Shown: positions 26,291-37,838, numbered from the stretch's first letter. The stretch: DNA of 64,000 nt from Luzula sylvatica (GCA_946800325.1 OX326957.1:28739054-28803053), one strand, 5' to 3'. The notes: generated by a model from the sequence alone, not told the origin. Translations and numbers: made by a program.

Positions 26291-27179
26291 TCAAATTCAA
26301 GGTCAGAAATTTAATAAGGTTTAAGTCGATTTTTTGGTAGAGTTTGAGTTGATTTTCAATCAAATTTCAATCGAATTTAGTTGAATATCCAGTTGAAATT
26401 GATGCAATGAGGAAGGGCCAGCGATTTAAGGATTTAATGGCCGGCGATTTAATTGAAGAATTGAAGCATTGATTTAATCGATGTAAAGGTTGAAGGTAGT
26501 TGATTTAAGCGATTTAAGGTCAACGATTCAGCAATTGTCAGTCAAATTTCAGCGATTTAAGGTTTTGACAAGGATTGAAAGAGGAACGATGTGAGAGAAG
26601 AAGTTTTGTGGTTTGTAATGAAAGGAGTGGAGAGGTTTTGACAAGGAAATCGATTGAAGAAGGTGGAAAATTGAAGGAAAACAGAAAAGAAAAAAAAAAC
26701 GCAATAATTTGCACAGTCAATGTCTACTGTCACTGTCGACTGTCCAGGCGAACGCCATGGATAGCGAAGAAGAAGAAAAGAAGGAGAAGCGTCATTATAT
26801 CGTTATGGTTGTCGCCACTAGCGAAGAAGAAGAAGGGAAGGAGTCATGGATAGCGACATTTCTGTTTTAATGGTTCGTACCCCTAGTAATTCAAATTAAA
26901 TAATTAAATATGATAAAGTCTTAATTGATTAACATGTGTTGACCAATGACTAATGACCAGCACATGAGTGGTATTTCAATGGGTTTGTAGGGATATTCGT
27001 GATATTTTAAGAATTTTATAGGAGTATTTGTGAAACTTCACGTTTCTGAATTTTTAAAGGGTATATTCCAAATTATAACTTTCCTTACCCGTGAAATTCT
27101 ACTATAAAATACTAAAAACAATTCAATAAAATTTAAAATTCAAAAATCAAAATATACTACATGTTTAACACATTTTTTT

Positions 27180-27447
27180 GGGGAGAATTCTTGAAAAACT
27201 CCCTATTTTTTTGGAATTTCTCAAAAACCCCCTAACTTTTTGATTATTCTTGAAAAACCCCCTCATAAATTGTGAGGGTATTTTGGTAAAAAAAAAATAT
27301 AATTTGGATGGAAAATGAAAGATAACACTAGTAGGGGGTTTTTGAAGAATTAAACTCAAATTATAGGGGATTTTTCAAATAATCTAAAAGTTAGGGGGAT
27401 TTTGAGAAATTCCAAAAATGTTACGGGGTTATTGAAGAATTCCCCCC
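27180..27447. mobile_element. MITE-like element with G-rich ends and internal inverted repeats
   Basis: Left end GGGGAGAATTCTTGAAAAAC; right end reverse-complemented GGGGGGAATTCTTCAATAAC. Further matching blocks are TTGGAATTTCTCAAAA and CCCCCTAACTTTT. Repeated AAAACCCCCT words within each arm suggest internal duplication. No coding. Confidence 0.65.
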
Positions 27448-27483
27448 TTTTTTTTTATAAATATAGAACAAAAACTCAATATA

Positions 27484-27517
<34 letters not shown>

Positions 27518-28279
27518 TGATGAAAACCCGTAGGTAACCTCAATATTTTTTTCTCATCCTTTCACACATTGCATTCAATGTGAAATTTTATTTATACCCT
27601 ACAAAACCTCGAAATATCATATGTTTACCCCTCTCAAACATGAAATAATATTAATACCTAGTAAAATGTAAAAAATATCAATGCATTTCTTCCATTTTAA
27701 ATTTCCGAAGGAATGTCTAAAATTGCTCTTCTTGCTTCATTTTTTTTTAGCATAAATATGACAATAAAACCAAAAACTAGTAGACTAAGAAAACTTTTGA
27801 TTCAAATATAAAAATAAAGGATACAAATGATAACGTTTATGTTTTCTAGATATACTTGCCATTTTTTATATTTTGATATCCAAGATATTCTTTTTTTGTA
27901 AGGATATATATGATATATTTAGATTTTGCAAGGGAACACATACAATTGTTCCAATTAATGTGTTACAAACAATGGAATATCTTCGGTTGGTTGTTTGTAT
28001 TTAGCTAATAATCTATGAAATGATTCCATAACTATAAGTATGAATCAATTATTTTCTTGCCTTGCATGATTGTGTTTGGTCACAAGTGGTAACTTGCCTT
28101 GCATGATTGTCATTGCGTTGTTTAATAAACTTGCTTAATTATAATTTGAGAAATCATTCGGTTCCTTCGTGTATTAATTGGACCAGTCCGCCAGCATTTT
28201 GTTTTTGTTTTTTATAAGTAAGTTTTTAACCCTTATATATATTTCGAGATAAATAAAGTTTATTACAAAAAAAAAAATT

Positions 28280-29560
28280 GAAATTTAACACCTGCAAAAC
28301 TAGAGAATCATCATTTTTTCTAAAAAAATAAATAAATCAAAATTAATGTCTAAAATGAACAAAATACTCAATTTTAATGTTTTCTTTAAAAACTCTGTAA
28401 TTGAAGATTAACACAATCAAATTTCTATTTTTATTTCAAAAATTTCGAAAAATACAAAAAATAAAGTCTTACCCGTTACAAAAAATATATTTATAATATT
28501 TTTCTAAAAATGTCAAAATTTATGTCTAAAATAAACAAAATACTCAATTTTTATGTTTTTTCTCCAAAAACTCCTTAACTGAAGACTAACCCAAAATTGC
28601 CAAAAATGACGTTTAAAATAAGTAAAATACTTAGTTTTGACGTTTTCCAAAAACAATCCGTAATTGAAGACTAATCCATGCAAATTTCAATTGTTTACAA
28701 TTTTTGTAAAAAATACGAAAATTGAAGGCTAACATTATAAACAATATCAATTATCATATTTAACTAAAAAAAATACCAAAAGTAAAGTCTAAAACGAGAA
28801 AATTACTCAGTTTTCATGTTTTACACAAAAAACTCCGAACTTAAAGACTAACACAAACAAATTTCTATTTTTTTTCCAATTTTTTGAAAAATGCAAAAGT
28901 GAATTCAGGCACCTTAAAAAAATAAATATATAATATTTTTCCAATTATCATGTTTTCCTCAAAAAAAATTATAATTGAAGACTGGCGCAAATGTCTATTT
29001 TTTCAATTTTTTTGAGAAAAATGCAAAAGTGAAGTCTAGCATCTTAAAAAAAATATTATAATAATTTCTGAAAAATGCTAAAGTTGATGTCTAAACTTAG
29101 CAAAATACTATGTTTTCAAGGTATCCAAAAAAAACTCCGTAAGTGAATACTAACACTAGAAAAATTCGCAAAAATGCAAAAAACAAAGTCCAGCACATAC
29201 AAAAAAATCAATTTGTAATATTTTTTCAAAAAATTACATAATTGATTTCTAAAACGAGCAAAATACTAAATTTTCATATTTAAAAAAAAATAATCCGTAT
29301 AAAAGCATAACACAAGCAAACAATTTTTTTTTTCAAAAATTTCGACTAAATACAAAAAGTGAAGTTTAACACCTTAAAAAAATAATATTTATAATATTTA
29401 TGAAAACATGCCAAAATTGATGCCTTAAAAGTTAAAACGAACAAAATAGTTAATATTCATGTTTTTCTCAAAAAACTATGTAATTAACTAACACAAGCAA
29501 ATTTTTATATTTTTCAAAAAAATTGCAAAAATGCAAAAAGGATGTCTATATCGCCTCCAA
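28280..29560. repeat. Degenerate tandem array, period about 160-180 bp (satellite-like)
   Basis: A block reading roughly ACTCCGTAATTGAAGACTAA, then CACAAGCAAATTTCT, AAAATGCAAAAGTGAAGTCT, and GTCTAAAACGAACAAAATAC recurs about eight times. Anchor word GAAGACTAAC-like starts fall near 28405, 28580, 28665, 28845, 28978, 29145, 29305 and 29482. One or two units are shortened. Extremely AT-rich, no coding. Confidence 0.75.
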
Positions 29561-30935
29561 AAAAAAAAAAATTATCATCATATTTCTCAACTATCGCTGA
29601 AAAAAAAATATATATTCATATATTTTTATATACCGAATTATCATTTTCTGTATTATGTAAAATAAACCTGACTATAGACAAATAAATTTATTTGATTGAA
29701 TATTTGGTCGACTTTAAATTCGCGTGATTTGTATTATACACGAATGACTAACTATGGTCCAAACTTCAACCTTGTTCGGTAGCATTTCTTTCTAAATGTA
29801 ATTATTTAATTATTTAATTATAAATTTATATATATTTCTTACTTATATCTTGGAAATGTTCCATTTTTAAATTTGTGTTTTATATACTTTTCAAAGTGTT
29901 ATATTTTATGAAATATATCAGAATTTTTTTAGATGTGTGATACAAATTTGTAACTATTATTTTTCTAAAATGTACGATATATATTTTAGAATAATAAATG
30001 TTTACACGATTATTTTATCTTGTTGAATAAAAAGATACACTCTGAATAAACCATGCTATATTTTTTAATAACAACATATACCTTTTAATATTAATATATT
30101 TATATTAAGGAGAGTTCTATGATAGACCCATTTTCTTATGATAGATAAATTTTCAAATTTTTTTTTTCGAATATTTGTTAACTAATGATTTTTTTTTGTA
30201 AGATTCAATTGTATATTTATCATTTAATGTTATGAAAAACATAAATTTTGTATAATTAATTGATAAATACTTAAAATATCTTAAAATAATTTTTGAAAAT
30301 GGGTCCATGATAAAAAAATGAATCTATTATAAAACTCTCCTTATATTAAGTTTTCATTATAACATGCCTTACTTTAATATCATCTATTTTTTTTTTTTAA
30401 CTATCGTGAGACCTTTTATCTGAATACATTTTTAGTAACATCATTAGAATAGAATTTGTCACATAACGTCAACTAATTGGTGACAAATAGTCGTTCTCTT
30501 ATCATTTATCTTTAATACGTGTTATTAACTTATTAGCTTATCATTGTCGAGTGCTAAACAAGCTTAACTATTTGTCGTTCATTTGTTGCAAACTAAAAAG
30601 GTTATAACTATAAGGTATAGTAGTTTATTATTAGGGAAAAGTTCATATAGTTACGTCATAAATTAATGTATCTTTAATAATAAAGCTTTATATATATAAA
30701 GAGGGTATTTCTATTTGTGTCAAGAACCAAGGTAATTTATTCATTACTATTTGTATTTTATGTCCAACATAATATCGCCATGATTTATCAATTGTCAAAA
30801 GAACCTCCTAACGCAGACATTCCTTTACCAAACCTCAAAAAAAAAAAAAAAAAAAACCCATTAAACCCCACCGTAATATCATACTAAACCAAAAAAGAAA
30901 AACATTAACAATTCGACCCAAAAATTCGAAAAATA
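29561..30935. other. Intergenic, AT-rich
   Basis: No gene recognised. Contains the MITE at 30107-30342; the region next to 30936 is the 3' flank of the Rab gene, with an A-rich run near 30838-30857. Confidence 0.45.
30107..30342. mobile_element. TA-flanked MITE, relative of the element at 8797-9057
   Basis: Left end AAGGAGAGTTCTATGATAGA; right end reverse-complemented AAGGAGAGTTTTATAATAGA. Inner words GACCCATTTTC and GGACCCATTTTC are inverted copies. Same AGTTCTAT(C/G)ATA core as the 8797 element. Confidence 0.7.
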
Positions 30936-31704
30936 CTAAGAAGAACAACAACCCCTTTTAGGCTCGCCACCAGATTCATCCGTCTGCGAAGTCTCCCTTT
31001 GAATCACAACCGTATTTCCACCACTCGACGCAGCCGTCTCGACTTTTCCGTCCACAATGTCATAAATCTTGTTGACCAACTTATAAAACACCTTGGTTAC
31101 GTTGGTATCGTCCAATGCGGACGTCTCGAAAAAAATCAACCCGTGCTTCTCCGCCAGCGCACTTCCTTCTGCGGTGCTCACTTCTCTCTCTTTCTTCAAA
31201 TCCGTCTTGTTCCCCACCAATATCGTCACCACTTTCATATCCGAATGACCTACCATCAAAAAAAAATATTATTTATCAATTCGAGAAAATACGTGCGTAT
31301 TTTTGAATTTTTTGAAAAGTTGAGATGTTACTCAGGAGTTCTTCGAGCCATCGATCAACGCTTTCGAAACTTTTGCGACGGGTAATATCGTAGACTAAAA
31401 CGGCACCGAGGGCTCCCCGATAATACGCGGTCGTGACGGCGCGGAATCTTTCCTGACCGGCGGTGTCCCAAATCTGGGCTTTGATTATCTTTTCGTCGAT
31501 TTTTAATTTCTGAGTCTGGTACTCGACTGCGATTGTGGATTTGTACTCCGCGAAGAATTTGTTTCTCATGAATCGGTTGATGAGATTTGATTTCCCGACT
31601 GCGGAATCGCCGAGCATCACGATTTTGAACATGTAGTCTTGGCTCTGGTCTTCTCCTCCTCCTCCTCCGTCTCCGCCTACTACTACTACTCCATCGGTGG
31701 CCAT
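30936..31704 (-). CDS. Rab GTPase of the RABA (Rab11-like) subfamily
   Basis: Two exons, 31332-31704 and 30936-31249, give 228 aa. The donor is CTGA|GTAAC and the acceptor GGTAG|GTCATT. GTPase motifs are all present: P-loop [27 protein letters not shown] and ETSAL. The C terminus KRGCCSS carries the double-Cys signal for geranylgeranylation. [20 protein letters not shown] followed by [11 protein letters not shown] is typical of plant RABA proteins and closest in my memory to RABA5 or RABA6. Such proteins act in trans-Golgi and recycling-endosome traffic. The N terminus has an unusual Val/Gly-rich stretch (residues 6-17). The normally conserved switch-I Gly of TIGVEF is Ala here (TIAVEY). A leader intron is likely: a GGTATGAG donor-like word lies near 32327-32334 on the minus strand. 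Confidence 0.93.
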
Positions 31705-32930
31705 TTTAGGTGTAATTGTAGAGTCAAGGAATTCTAGGGAACTCGGTTTATTTTATTTCTAAGCGAGAATTATAGAATTAACTGCAAAAATAAGAGGAAC
31801 CAGTCAGATTTATTATGAATGAAATTCGAAGAAAACAAATTTACGAAAGTCATAATGTAAATACAATGAAATTACGAGTAGGTGAAATGAATTCGTTTAC
31901 CAAAGAACGAAGCAAGATTTCTCAAGAAAATAGAAAAGAGCAATTCTTGCTTTGATTATTGTGGCGATTCAGTACGCAAATGACCAATTCTTGGGTCAAT
32001 TCTTGTGGAAACTCAGTGAGAAGAAGGTGAAATTAATTAACAAAATCTCCAAAAATGGCAATCAGTAAATTCAAAGGAAACAATTTCTGAATGGAAATGG
32101 AATAGTGTTGCGAAGGAGATAAAAAGCAACAATGATCCTCAATTATATATGTCTGGAGAAGATCATAACGAATCACAAAACAACTCAATTCGTCGCAGCG
32201 AGTTGGGAGAAGTTCAGAAAAGAGCAATTGTGAAGAAACAGAGAAATCTGAACAAATGAAGCTGATTCATCAAGGTAAGAAAGAAAGAAGCGTTTAAGAA
32301 GAAGAAGAAGAAGAAGAAGAACTCATACCCGTCCAATAAGATGTAAAGAAGGGAATCATTCTCGAGCCCGTGAGAAGGAAATGAAGGGGCGAAAACGGAG
32401 AAGAAAATAGAGAATAAGCAGGAAAGCGGGAGAAAAGGGCAATTTTACTACGAGGCCATTTACCGTGCCCCAGATTTCACCACCACATTCTTTGTATCTT
32501 AATTTAATTAACTTAATTAATTAACATAATAATTAAAAAATACACAACTAACAGTTAAGTAAGAACTATATATATATATATGAAATTAAAAATTCTTAAT
32601 AATATTAATTAATTTTTAATTATGTATTCTTTGTGAATTTCATATTAATTTTTTTTTTGCATTAAGAATTTCATATTAATTAACTGTGTTAATTAGTATA
32701 ACTATAAAGAATATGGTGTAATCTGGGCAAAAGTATAATTTTCACAAAAGTATTTTCGCAAAGAGGTAACACATGTCGAGCGGACAGGTAGACATCATGG
32801 ACTTTCGTGTTAGGAGAGGCCTTCTACTAATTTGGATTTGAGAGTTCTATTTGTGTACTTTTGTAGGATTTCAAAATTCAGGATTTCATACTTTATCATC
32901 TTGCTTCTTCTATTGCCATTTCCATTTCCA
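31705..32930. other. Shared upstream region between the Rab gene (minus) and the PPR gene (plus)
   Basis: Includes the Rab leader, probably with a leader intron, a GAA triplet run at about 32296-32321, and an AT-rich core (32480-32720). Divergent gene pair; no further gene seen. Confidence 0.5.
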
Positions 32931-34745
32931 ATGCTATCGTCGTCTCTTTCAACAACCCTTTCTCCTTTCCAAATCCACCATTGTTTTCTTCCGTTACCTC
33001 AATTTTCGCCATTTTTACATAACCATTCAAACGTAAATACCATTTACAAGAACAACGTAAAGAACACCTTCAAGTCAAAATTGTTTCTTTCCTATTCCTT
33101 ATCGTACCTTTCTGAAACAGACTCGTTTGTCAATTTAAGCTCTCCTGCAGAAAACCCAATTGAGGAGGATTCTATAGACATTCACACTGTTCTTATTTCT
33201 CATCTTCAATCATGTTCGACTGTGAAGGAGGTGAAACGTTTACATGTATTGTCCGTTAGACTATTTTCACACCATGTAATAGCCGTAGCTAATCACCTTA
33301 TCAAGGCATATGTAAGATTCGGTGAATTGGATGCGGCTCGAAAGGTGTTCGATACAATGCCAAACAGAGATGCTGGATCTTATACCATTCTTCTAGAAGG
33401 ATATCGCTTAGCAAATCTCATCAACGAGCTTATCGAATTATTCGAAGAAATGGTATACAGTGGTATCTGGCCAAGTAGCTACACACTTGTCTGTCTACTA
33501 AAGTTTTGTGGCGAGCAGTACCGTCTTAATTTAGGTACGCAACTCCATGCTTGTGTTGTTAAAAGGAGAAGGGTTAATTTATATGTAAACAGTGTGCTCG
33601 TTTTATTCTATGCACAATGTGGCGAGCTTCAGTGTGCATGCAACATGTTCGATAGAATGCCTGAACGAGATGTGGTTTCGTGGACTACCATTATAACAGC
33701 CCATGTCCAACACGGGCAAGGGAGAGAAGCTTTCAGAAGGTTATCGGCCATGCAAAATGACGGCTTTGCCCCTAACGAGTTCACCATCTCGAGTGTTCTG
33801 AAAGCTTGTGGGCACGAAAAGGCTTTGCGATGTGGTATGCAATTGCACGGTGCAGTTATCAAGGGCCTGTACAAAAATGATGTGCATATGAGTAGTTCTC
33901 TTTTAACAATGTATGCAAGGTGCGGTGAAATTTCGTATGCACAATTACTGTTCGATAAAATGCCTAAGAGAAACTCTATTACATGGACCTCCATGATTTT
34001 TGGATATGCCCATAACGGCCTTGGAGAAAAGGCTATTTCGTTATTTCTTACAATGAGAACTCACCGTGTATTAGCCCTTAGGGAAACAATACTAGCCATT
34101 CTATATGCATGTGGATGGATACAATCCATACATCTCATCAAAGAAATTCACGCGCATGTAATAAAGAATTCTTGGGATAAAAACATGCATTTTGCAAACA
34201 TATTAATTTGGGTATATTGCAAACATGACGAGTACATGTATGCTGGGAAGGTTCTAGAAGCTATGCCGGAACGAGATTCGGTAACTTGGAATGCTATTAT
34301 ATCCCGTTACTTGAAAATCGGTCACTATATAGAGGCATTGGAATTGTTAACTAAAATGTTATGGGATGGTGTGGAACCGAGTAATCACACGTATTCTTCG
34401 GCTTTAGGTGCATGCGCGAAATTAGAATCTAATAGTAACGGAAAGTTGATACATGCATTTTTGGAAAAGACTAACGAAACCATGGATAATGTGATTGTGG
34501 GAAATTCGTTGCTCGACATGTACATGAAAAGTGGTCATGTGAGGGATGCGCAACGGGTGTTCGACACGATGGTCGAGAGAGATTTCGTCACGTGGAATTT
34601 GATTGTTATTGGGTATGCGAATAATGGGAGGAGTAAAGAGGCTCTAGAGTTCATGTATAGAATGCAAGAAGAAGGGTTTGATGTGGACGAGCTTCTTCGA
34701 GGAATTGTTATTAGTTCTTTTGGAGATGCCCAATTAGATATCTAG
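32931..34745 (+). CDS. Pentatricopeptide repeat (PPR) protein, likely organellar
   Basis: Single exon, 604 aa from the ATG at 32931; the reading frame extends upstream but has no earlier ATG. The N terminus is Ser/Thr/Phe/Leu-rich without acidic residues, as in plastid or mitochondrial transit peptides. From about residue 90, P, L and S type PPR motifs follow one another: repeated ARKVFDTMP, ACNMFDRMPERDVVSW, AQLLFDKMPKRNSITW, AQRVFDTMVERDFVTW. Motifs of the type PN.FT.SSVLKAC...GMQLH lie between them. There is no E, E+ or DYW tail. The end (EALEFMYRMQEEGFDVDE) recalls At4g18520 (PDM1/SEL1), a chloroplast RNA-processing PPR protein of similar length. These proteins bind specific RNAs in organelles. 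Confident for family, moderate for the orthologue. Confidence 0.9.
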   Translation: MLSSSLSTTLSPFQIHHCFLPLPQFSPFLHNHSNVNTIYKNNVKNTFKSKLFLSYSLSYLSETDSFVNLSSPAENPIEEDSIDIHTVLISHLQSCSTVKEVKRLHVLSVRLFSHHVIAVANHLIKAYVRFGELDAARKVFDTMPNRDAGSYTILLEGYRLANLINELIELFEEMVYSGIWPSSYTLVCLLKFCGEQYRLNLGTQLHACVVKRRRVNLYVNSVLVLFYAQCGELQCACNMFDRMPERDVVSWTTIITAHVQHGQGREAFRRLSAMQNDGFAPNEFTISSVLKACGHEKALRCGMQLHGAVIKGLYKNDVHMSSSLLTMYARCGEISYAQLLFDKMPKRNSITWTSMIFGYAHNGLGEKAISLFLTMRTHRVLALRETILAILYACGWIQSIHLIKEIHAHVIKNSWDKNMHFANILIWVYCKHDEYMYAGKVLEAMPERDSVTWNAIISRYLKIGHYIEALELLTKMLWDGVEPSNHTYSSALGACAKLESNSNGKLIHAFLEKTNETMDNVIVGNSLLDMYMKSGHVRDAQRVFDTMVERDFVTWNLIVIGYANNGRSKEALEFMYRMQEEGFDVDELLRGIVISSFGDAQLDI

Positions 34746-35553
34746 ATTATGAAGGGGAATACAAGTTGTGTAATATCATTATGAGCTTCTTATGAAATAA
34801 CTATTTTCGGAAAAAATATAAATAAGAAGATATGAAATCATATTTTTTTGGAAGTTTATTTCTACCATATATCTTGTTTCTTCCAAACTGAATCCTTGGT
34901 TATATCTGGATTTGGTGGGCACTGACTATCCATGATTGATTTGTTAGCTAATCTAAAGGTGGTTCATATAAAAATTCAATTTGGGCCCAAAATAGTAATA
35001 TATATATAATAAGAGAAAATAGCTTCAATTTATATTGATGTTATTTGGGTCAAGAAACTAAATTAAGCCCAATATAATACGACAAGCCTAAAACCAAATT
35101 GAACATATATTCGGCTCGGCAGAATACTAGAATTTGTTTCTAGTTTTGATCAAATATTTTTCATCTTTCTAAGAGTGAAGGAAAAATTCAATGTATTTTT
35201 TGGCCCATTGAAATACTTTTGTAAGAATCTATTTACTAAAGAGTTTGAGTGCGTTCTAAGGACAAGCTATGTACCCGGTTTGTGAAGAAAAAGTTCCTCA
35301 CATGTTCATATTTCAACAAACATTCTTGAGTTTATTTGTCTATAATCTATATCCACCAATCTTTTTGTTTTTATTTTAAAAAAGATATCATTTTATATTC
35401 TTATCTAAATAAAAAGTTACTTTTTCTTCCAACTTGTTTGTCTGAACTCACCAAATTTTCCCCTTTTCCGCCTATATAAATACTCTTGATATGTAACTTT
35501 TCTCTTCACACAATCATAACTCTATATAACACACACAAAAAAAGAACCAAGCT
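34746..35553. promoter_or_regulatory. Intergenic; promoter region of the 11S globulin pseudogene
   Basis: AT-rich, no gene. A TATA box TATATAAA at 35473-35480 lies 74 bp before the globulin ATG, still well formed despite the broken coding region. Confidence 0.55.
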
Positions 35554-37619
35554 ATGGCAAATTCTTTCTCTTTGGCCTCCTTTTCTTTATGCTTCTTCAT
35601 CTTACTTCATGGTTGTGTAGCACAAGTTGGTTTCGGCGGCCAGAGTCCATTTCAGAGTGGCCGCTCGTTTGGTTCTAGTCAGAGGGCATGTCGATTCGAG
35701 AGACTCAAAGCCCTTGAACCATTGATACATGTACCATCCGAGGCAGGTTTAACTGAATTATATGGATCGAACAACGAGCAACTCGAGTGTGCTGGCTTGC
35801 ACGTAGCACGCACTACAATTAATCCAAGAGGCCTCCGCTTACCTTCTTACGCCAACACACCCGCTCTTATCTATGTAACACAAGGTCGAGTAGCCTACTA
35901 TAATATCCTAAAATTCAACAACCCGAGTGTTTTTACGTTCATGACTACTAATATCTGAATTGTGTTGAAATTTCAGGGAGCGGATTTGTGGGCATTGTAT
36001 ATCCGGGTTGTCCAGAAACATACCAATCGTTCCAACAACAATTTGAAAAGTCTAGGCAAGAAAGCGAGAGCGAGGCACAAAGGCCTAGGGATGAGCACCA
36101 GAAAGTACATCGTGTCCGCCAAGGAGACATCATTGCAGTCCCTGCAGGTGCTACCCATTGGACCTATAATGACGGAGACATTCCACACGTTGCGGTCACT
36201 GTGATAGACATAAACATCAATGCCAACCAACTCGGGCCTAGACATAGAAGAAGAAATTCTCAATAAGCTTCCAGATGAGTGGTCGGAATGAGAATCGATC
36301 CTTTCATATTCAGATCTTGCGTACGCCTTCCTCAGTCTTTGTGTACCGCGGAGAAAGTCTACCTTTTTGTTGGTTTGGTAAGGCTTTGCAGAGAAGATAA
36401 TAGCTTTTTCAAATCATTCTCACGAGATATAGGAAGAAGTGAAAGGTGACCGGTGGCGAGAGCTTAGGGGTCCGAAGGGAGGGGCGCGCAGCGGGGAATG
36501 AAAGTCGAAAAAAGACGTCAAGGAAGGCCCGCGTATCATACCTTAGTTTAGTAAAGACAATCGATGTATGCTTATAAGTTGTAGTACTATTTCATGATTT
36601 GAAACAAAATTTTGATAATATTTTTCTTCGAGCCAGGAGTTTATGTTGGCTGGAACGCGCAAAATCGAAGGAGAACAAGCAAGTAATAACATTCTAAGTG
36701 GGTTTGATAGTCGATTATTGGCTGAGGCTCTTGGACTAAACCTAGAGTTGGTGAGAAGTCTCCAAAGCCAAACGGAGCAGAGAGGCCAAATAGTTCATGT
36801 GCAGCATGGTCTCCAATTCCTTAGGGCCTCAAGGAGCCAAGAACCGCGACAAGAAGAAGAATTTCAAGGTGAAAGATTTAATGAGTTCCAAGGTAATTAC
36901 TCTAACGGTCTCGATGAGAGCTTCTGCACAATGAGAATAAGAGAGAATATAGATGATCCATCTCGTGCCGGCATCTTCGACCCAAGAGCCGGGAGAATAA
37001 CAGTAGTGAACAGTCAAAAGCTTCCCATCCTTAATAACGTTCAAATGAGCGCTTCTCGAGTTGTTCTTCGAAGGGTACACTAAGAAAATATATTGAATGC
37101 ATAAAAAAAATGGATAATTAATTGTTTTAATTGATCGACCCTTTTTTTTTTTTGCAGAATGCCTTCGTTGCGCCTTATTGGACGATCAATGCCCATAGTT
37201 TGATGTAGGTAACTGGCGGTCAAGGAAGGGTTCAGGTCGTCAATAATCAAGGAAAAACTGTTTTTGACGGCCAGCTTCGCAATAGACAAATATTGTTGAT
37301 CCCGCAGTTCTTTGCAGTACTAAAGAGAGCCTCCGGACAAGGATTCGAGTGGGTCTCTTTCAAGACCAACCAAAATTCTATGCAGAACAAAATTTTCGAT
37401 CATGCTTCTACTATCCATTCATTGCCACTTGACGTCCTTAGGGCTTCTTATCGCCTTTCGAGTGAACAAGCCCGGAGACTCAAGAACATCAGGGGGGGAG
37501 AGTTCGCTCTCTTCTCTCCTCGGCAGGGAAGTTCCTTTTCTCAGCAGGAGAGCGAAGAGTACGATCCACAATACGAGACTAGAAATGCTGAAATTTCATC
37601 TGATTTTGTGGCGAACTAA
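35554..37619 (+). pseudogene. 11S globulin (legumin-type seed storage protein) pseudogene
   Basis: Exon 1 (35554-35884) encodes a signal peptide ending near HGCVAQ and the start of the acidic chain. Exon 2 starts at 35977 and restores YVTQG|SGFVGIVYPGCPETYQ. It keeps the cupin motif GDIIAVPAGATHW and then meets TAA at 36264-36266. Exon 3 (about 36637-37074) resumes at FMLAG and carries the vacuolar processing site N|GLDESFC that would separate acidic and basic chains. Exon 4 (37158-37619) has an in-frame TAG at 37206-37208 where the family has Tyr (SLM-Y-VTGG), then continues intact to a normal end. No GT donor fits between the exon 2 coding end and the foreign-looking DNA at about 36267-36600. 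Overall similarity is to sesame-type 11S globulins. Two independent breaks argue for a recent pseudogene; a sequencing error at one base would not rescue it. Confidence 0.85.
36267..36600. other. Foreign-looking, GC-richer insert in the 11S pseudogene; possible organelle-DNA insertion
   Basis: Base composition differs sharply from the surrounding introns: GGTGACCGGTGGCGAGAGC, GAAGGGAGGGGCGCGCAGCG, GGAAGGCCCGCGTATCATAC. An ATG at 36274 opens a 41-codon frame ending at TAA, reading MSGRNENRSFHIQILRTPSS then a SVFVYRGESLPFCWFGK-like stretch. The style resembles plant mitochondrial DNA, but I cannot name the source locus. Confidence 0.45.
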
Positions 37620-37674
37620 AACAATTGAGTGCATGAATTGTCCAATTCTGGAGTTTTTATGTTGTACCTTCTTG

Positions 37675-37830
37675 GAGTAATGATACAGACCACGAATTGC
37701 CCACAACTGCCATGTGTCAGCTGTTGATTGGCTGCATAAAAGTTGTGCAAAAGCTGCAGCCAATCAGCAGCTGACACGTGGCAGTTGTGGGCAATTCGTG
37801 GTCACAGATTCGTGGTCTGTATCATTACTC
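37675..37830. mobile_element. 156-bp hairpin MITE with 8-bp target duplications
   Basis: Ends GAGTAATGATACAGACCACG (left) and its inverse (right), flanked by CCTTCTTG at 37667-37674 and 37831-37838. The inverted similarity runs over almost the whole element (CACAACTGCCA(T/C)GTGTCAGC, TGATTGGCTGCA). The right arm carries a small extra repeat (CACGAATCTGTGACCACGAAT). An 8-bp duplication is the hAT signature. It lies in the 3' flank of the 11S pseudogene. Confidence 0.88.
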
Positions 37831-37838
37831 CCTTCTTG

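Larger units (their letters stand above)
25760..28279. other. Intergenic, repeat-rich; no gene recognised
   Basis: Holds a degenerate array of CAACTCTTCTTCG-like words at about 26145-26290, repeated GATTTAA words at 26420-26560, the MITE at 27180-27447 and a TA plus T homopolymer tract at about 27479-27519. Short open frames such as 26575-26853 are lysine-rich low complexity and unconvincing. Confidence 0.45.

Noticed and set aside
26575..26853. Lys/Arg-rich 92-codon frame
   Set aside because: Low-complexity GAAGAA-derived translation in a repeat region, no splice or domain evidence.
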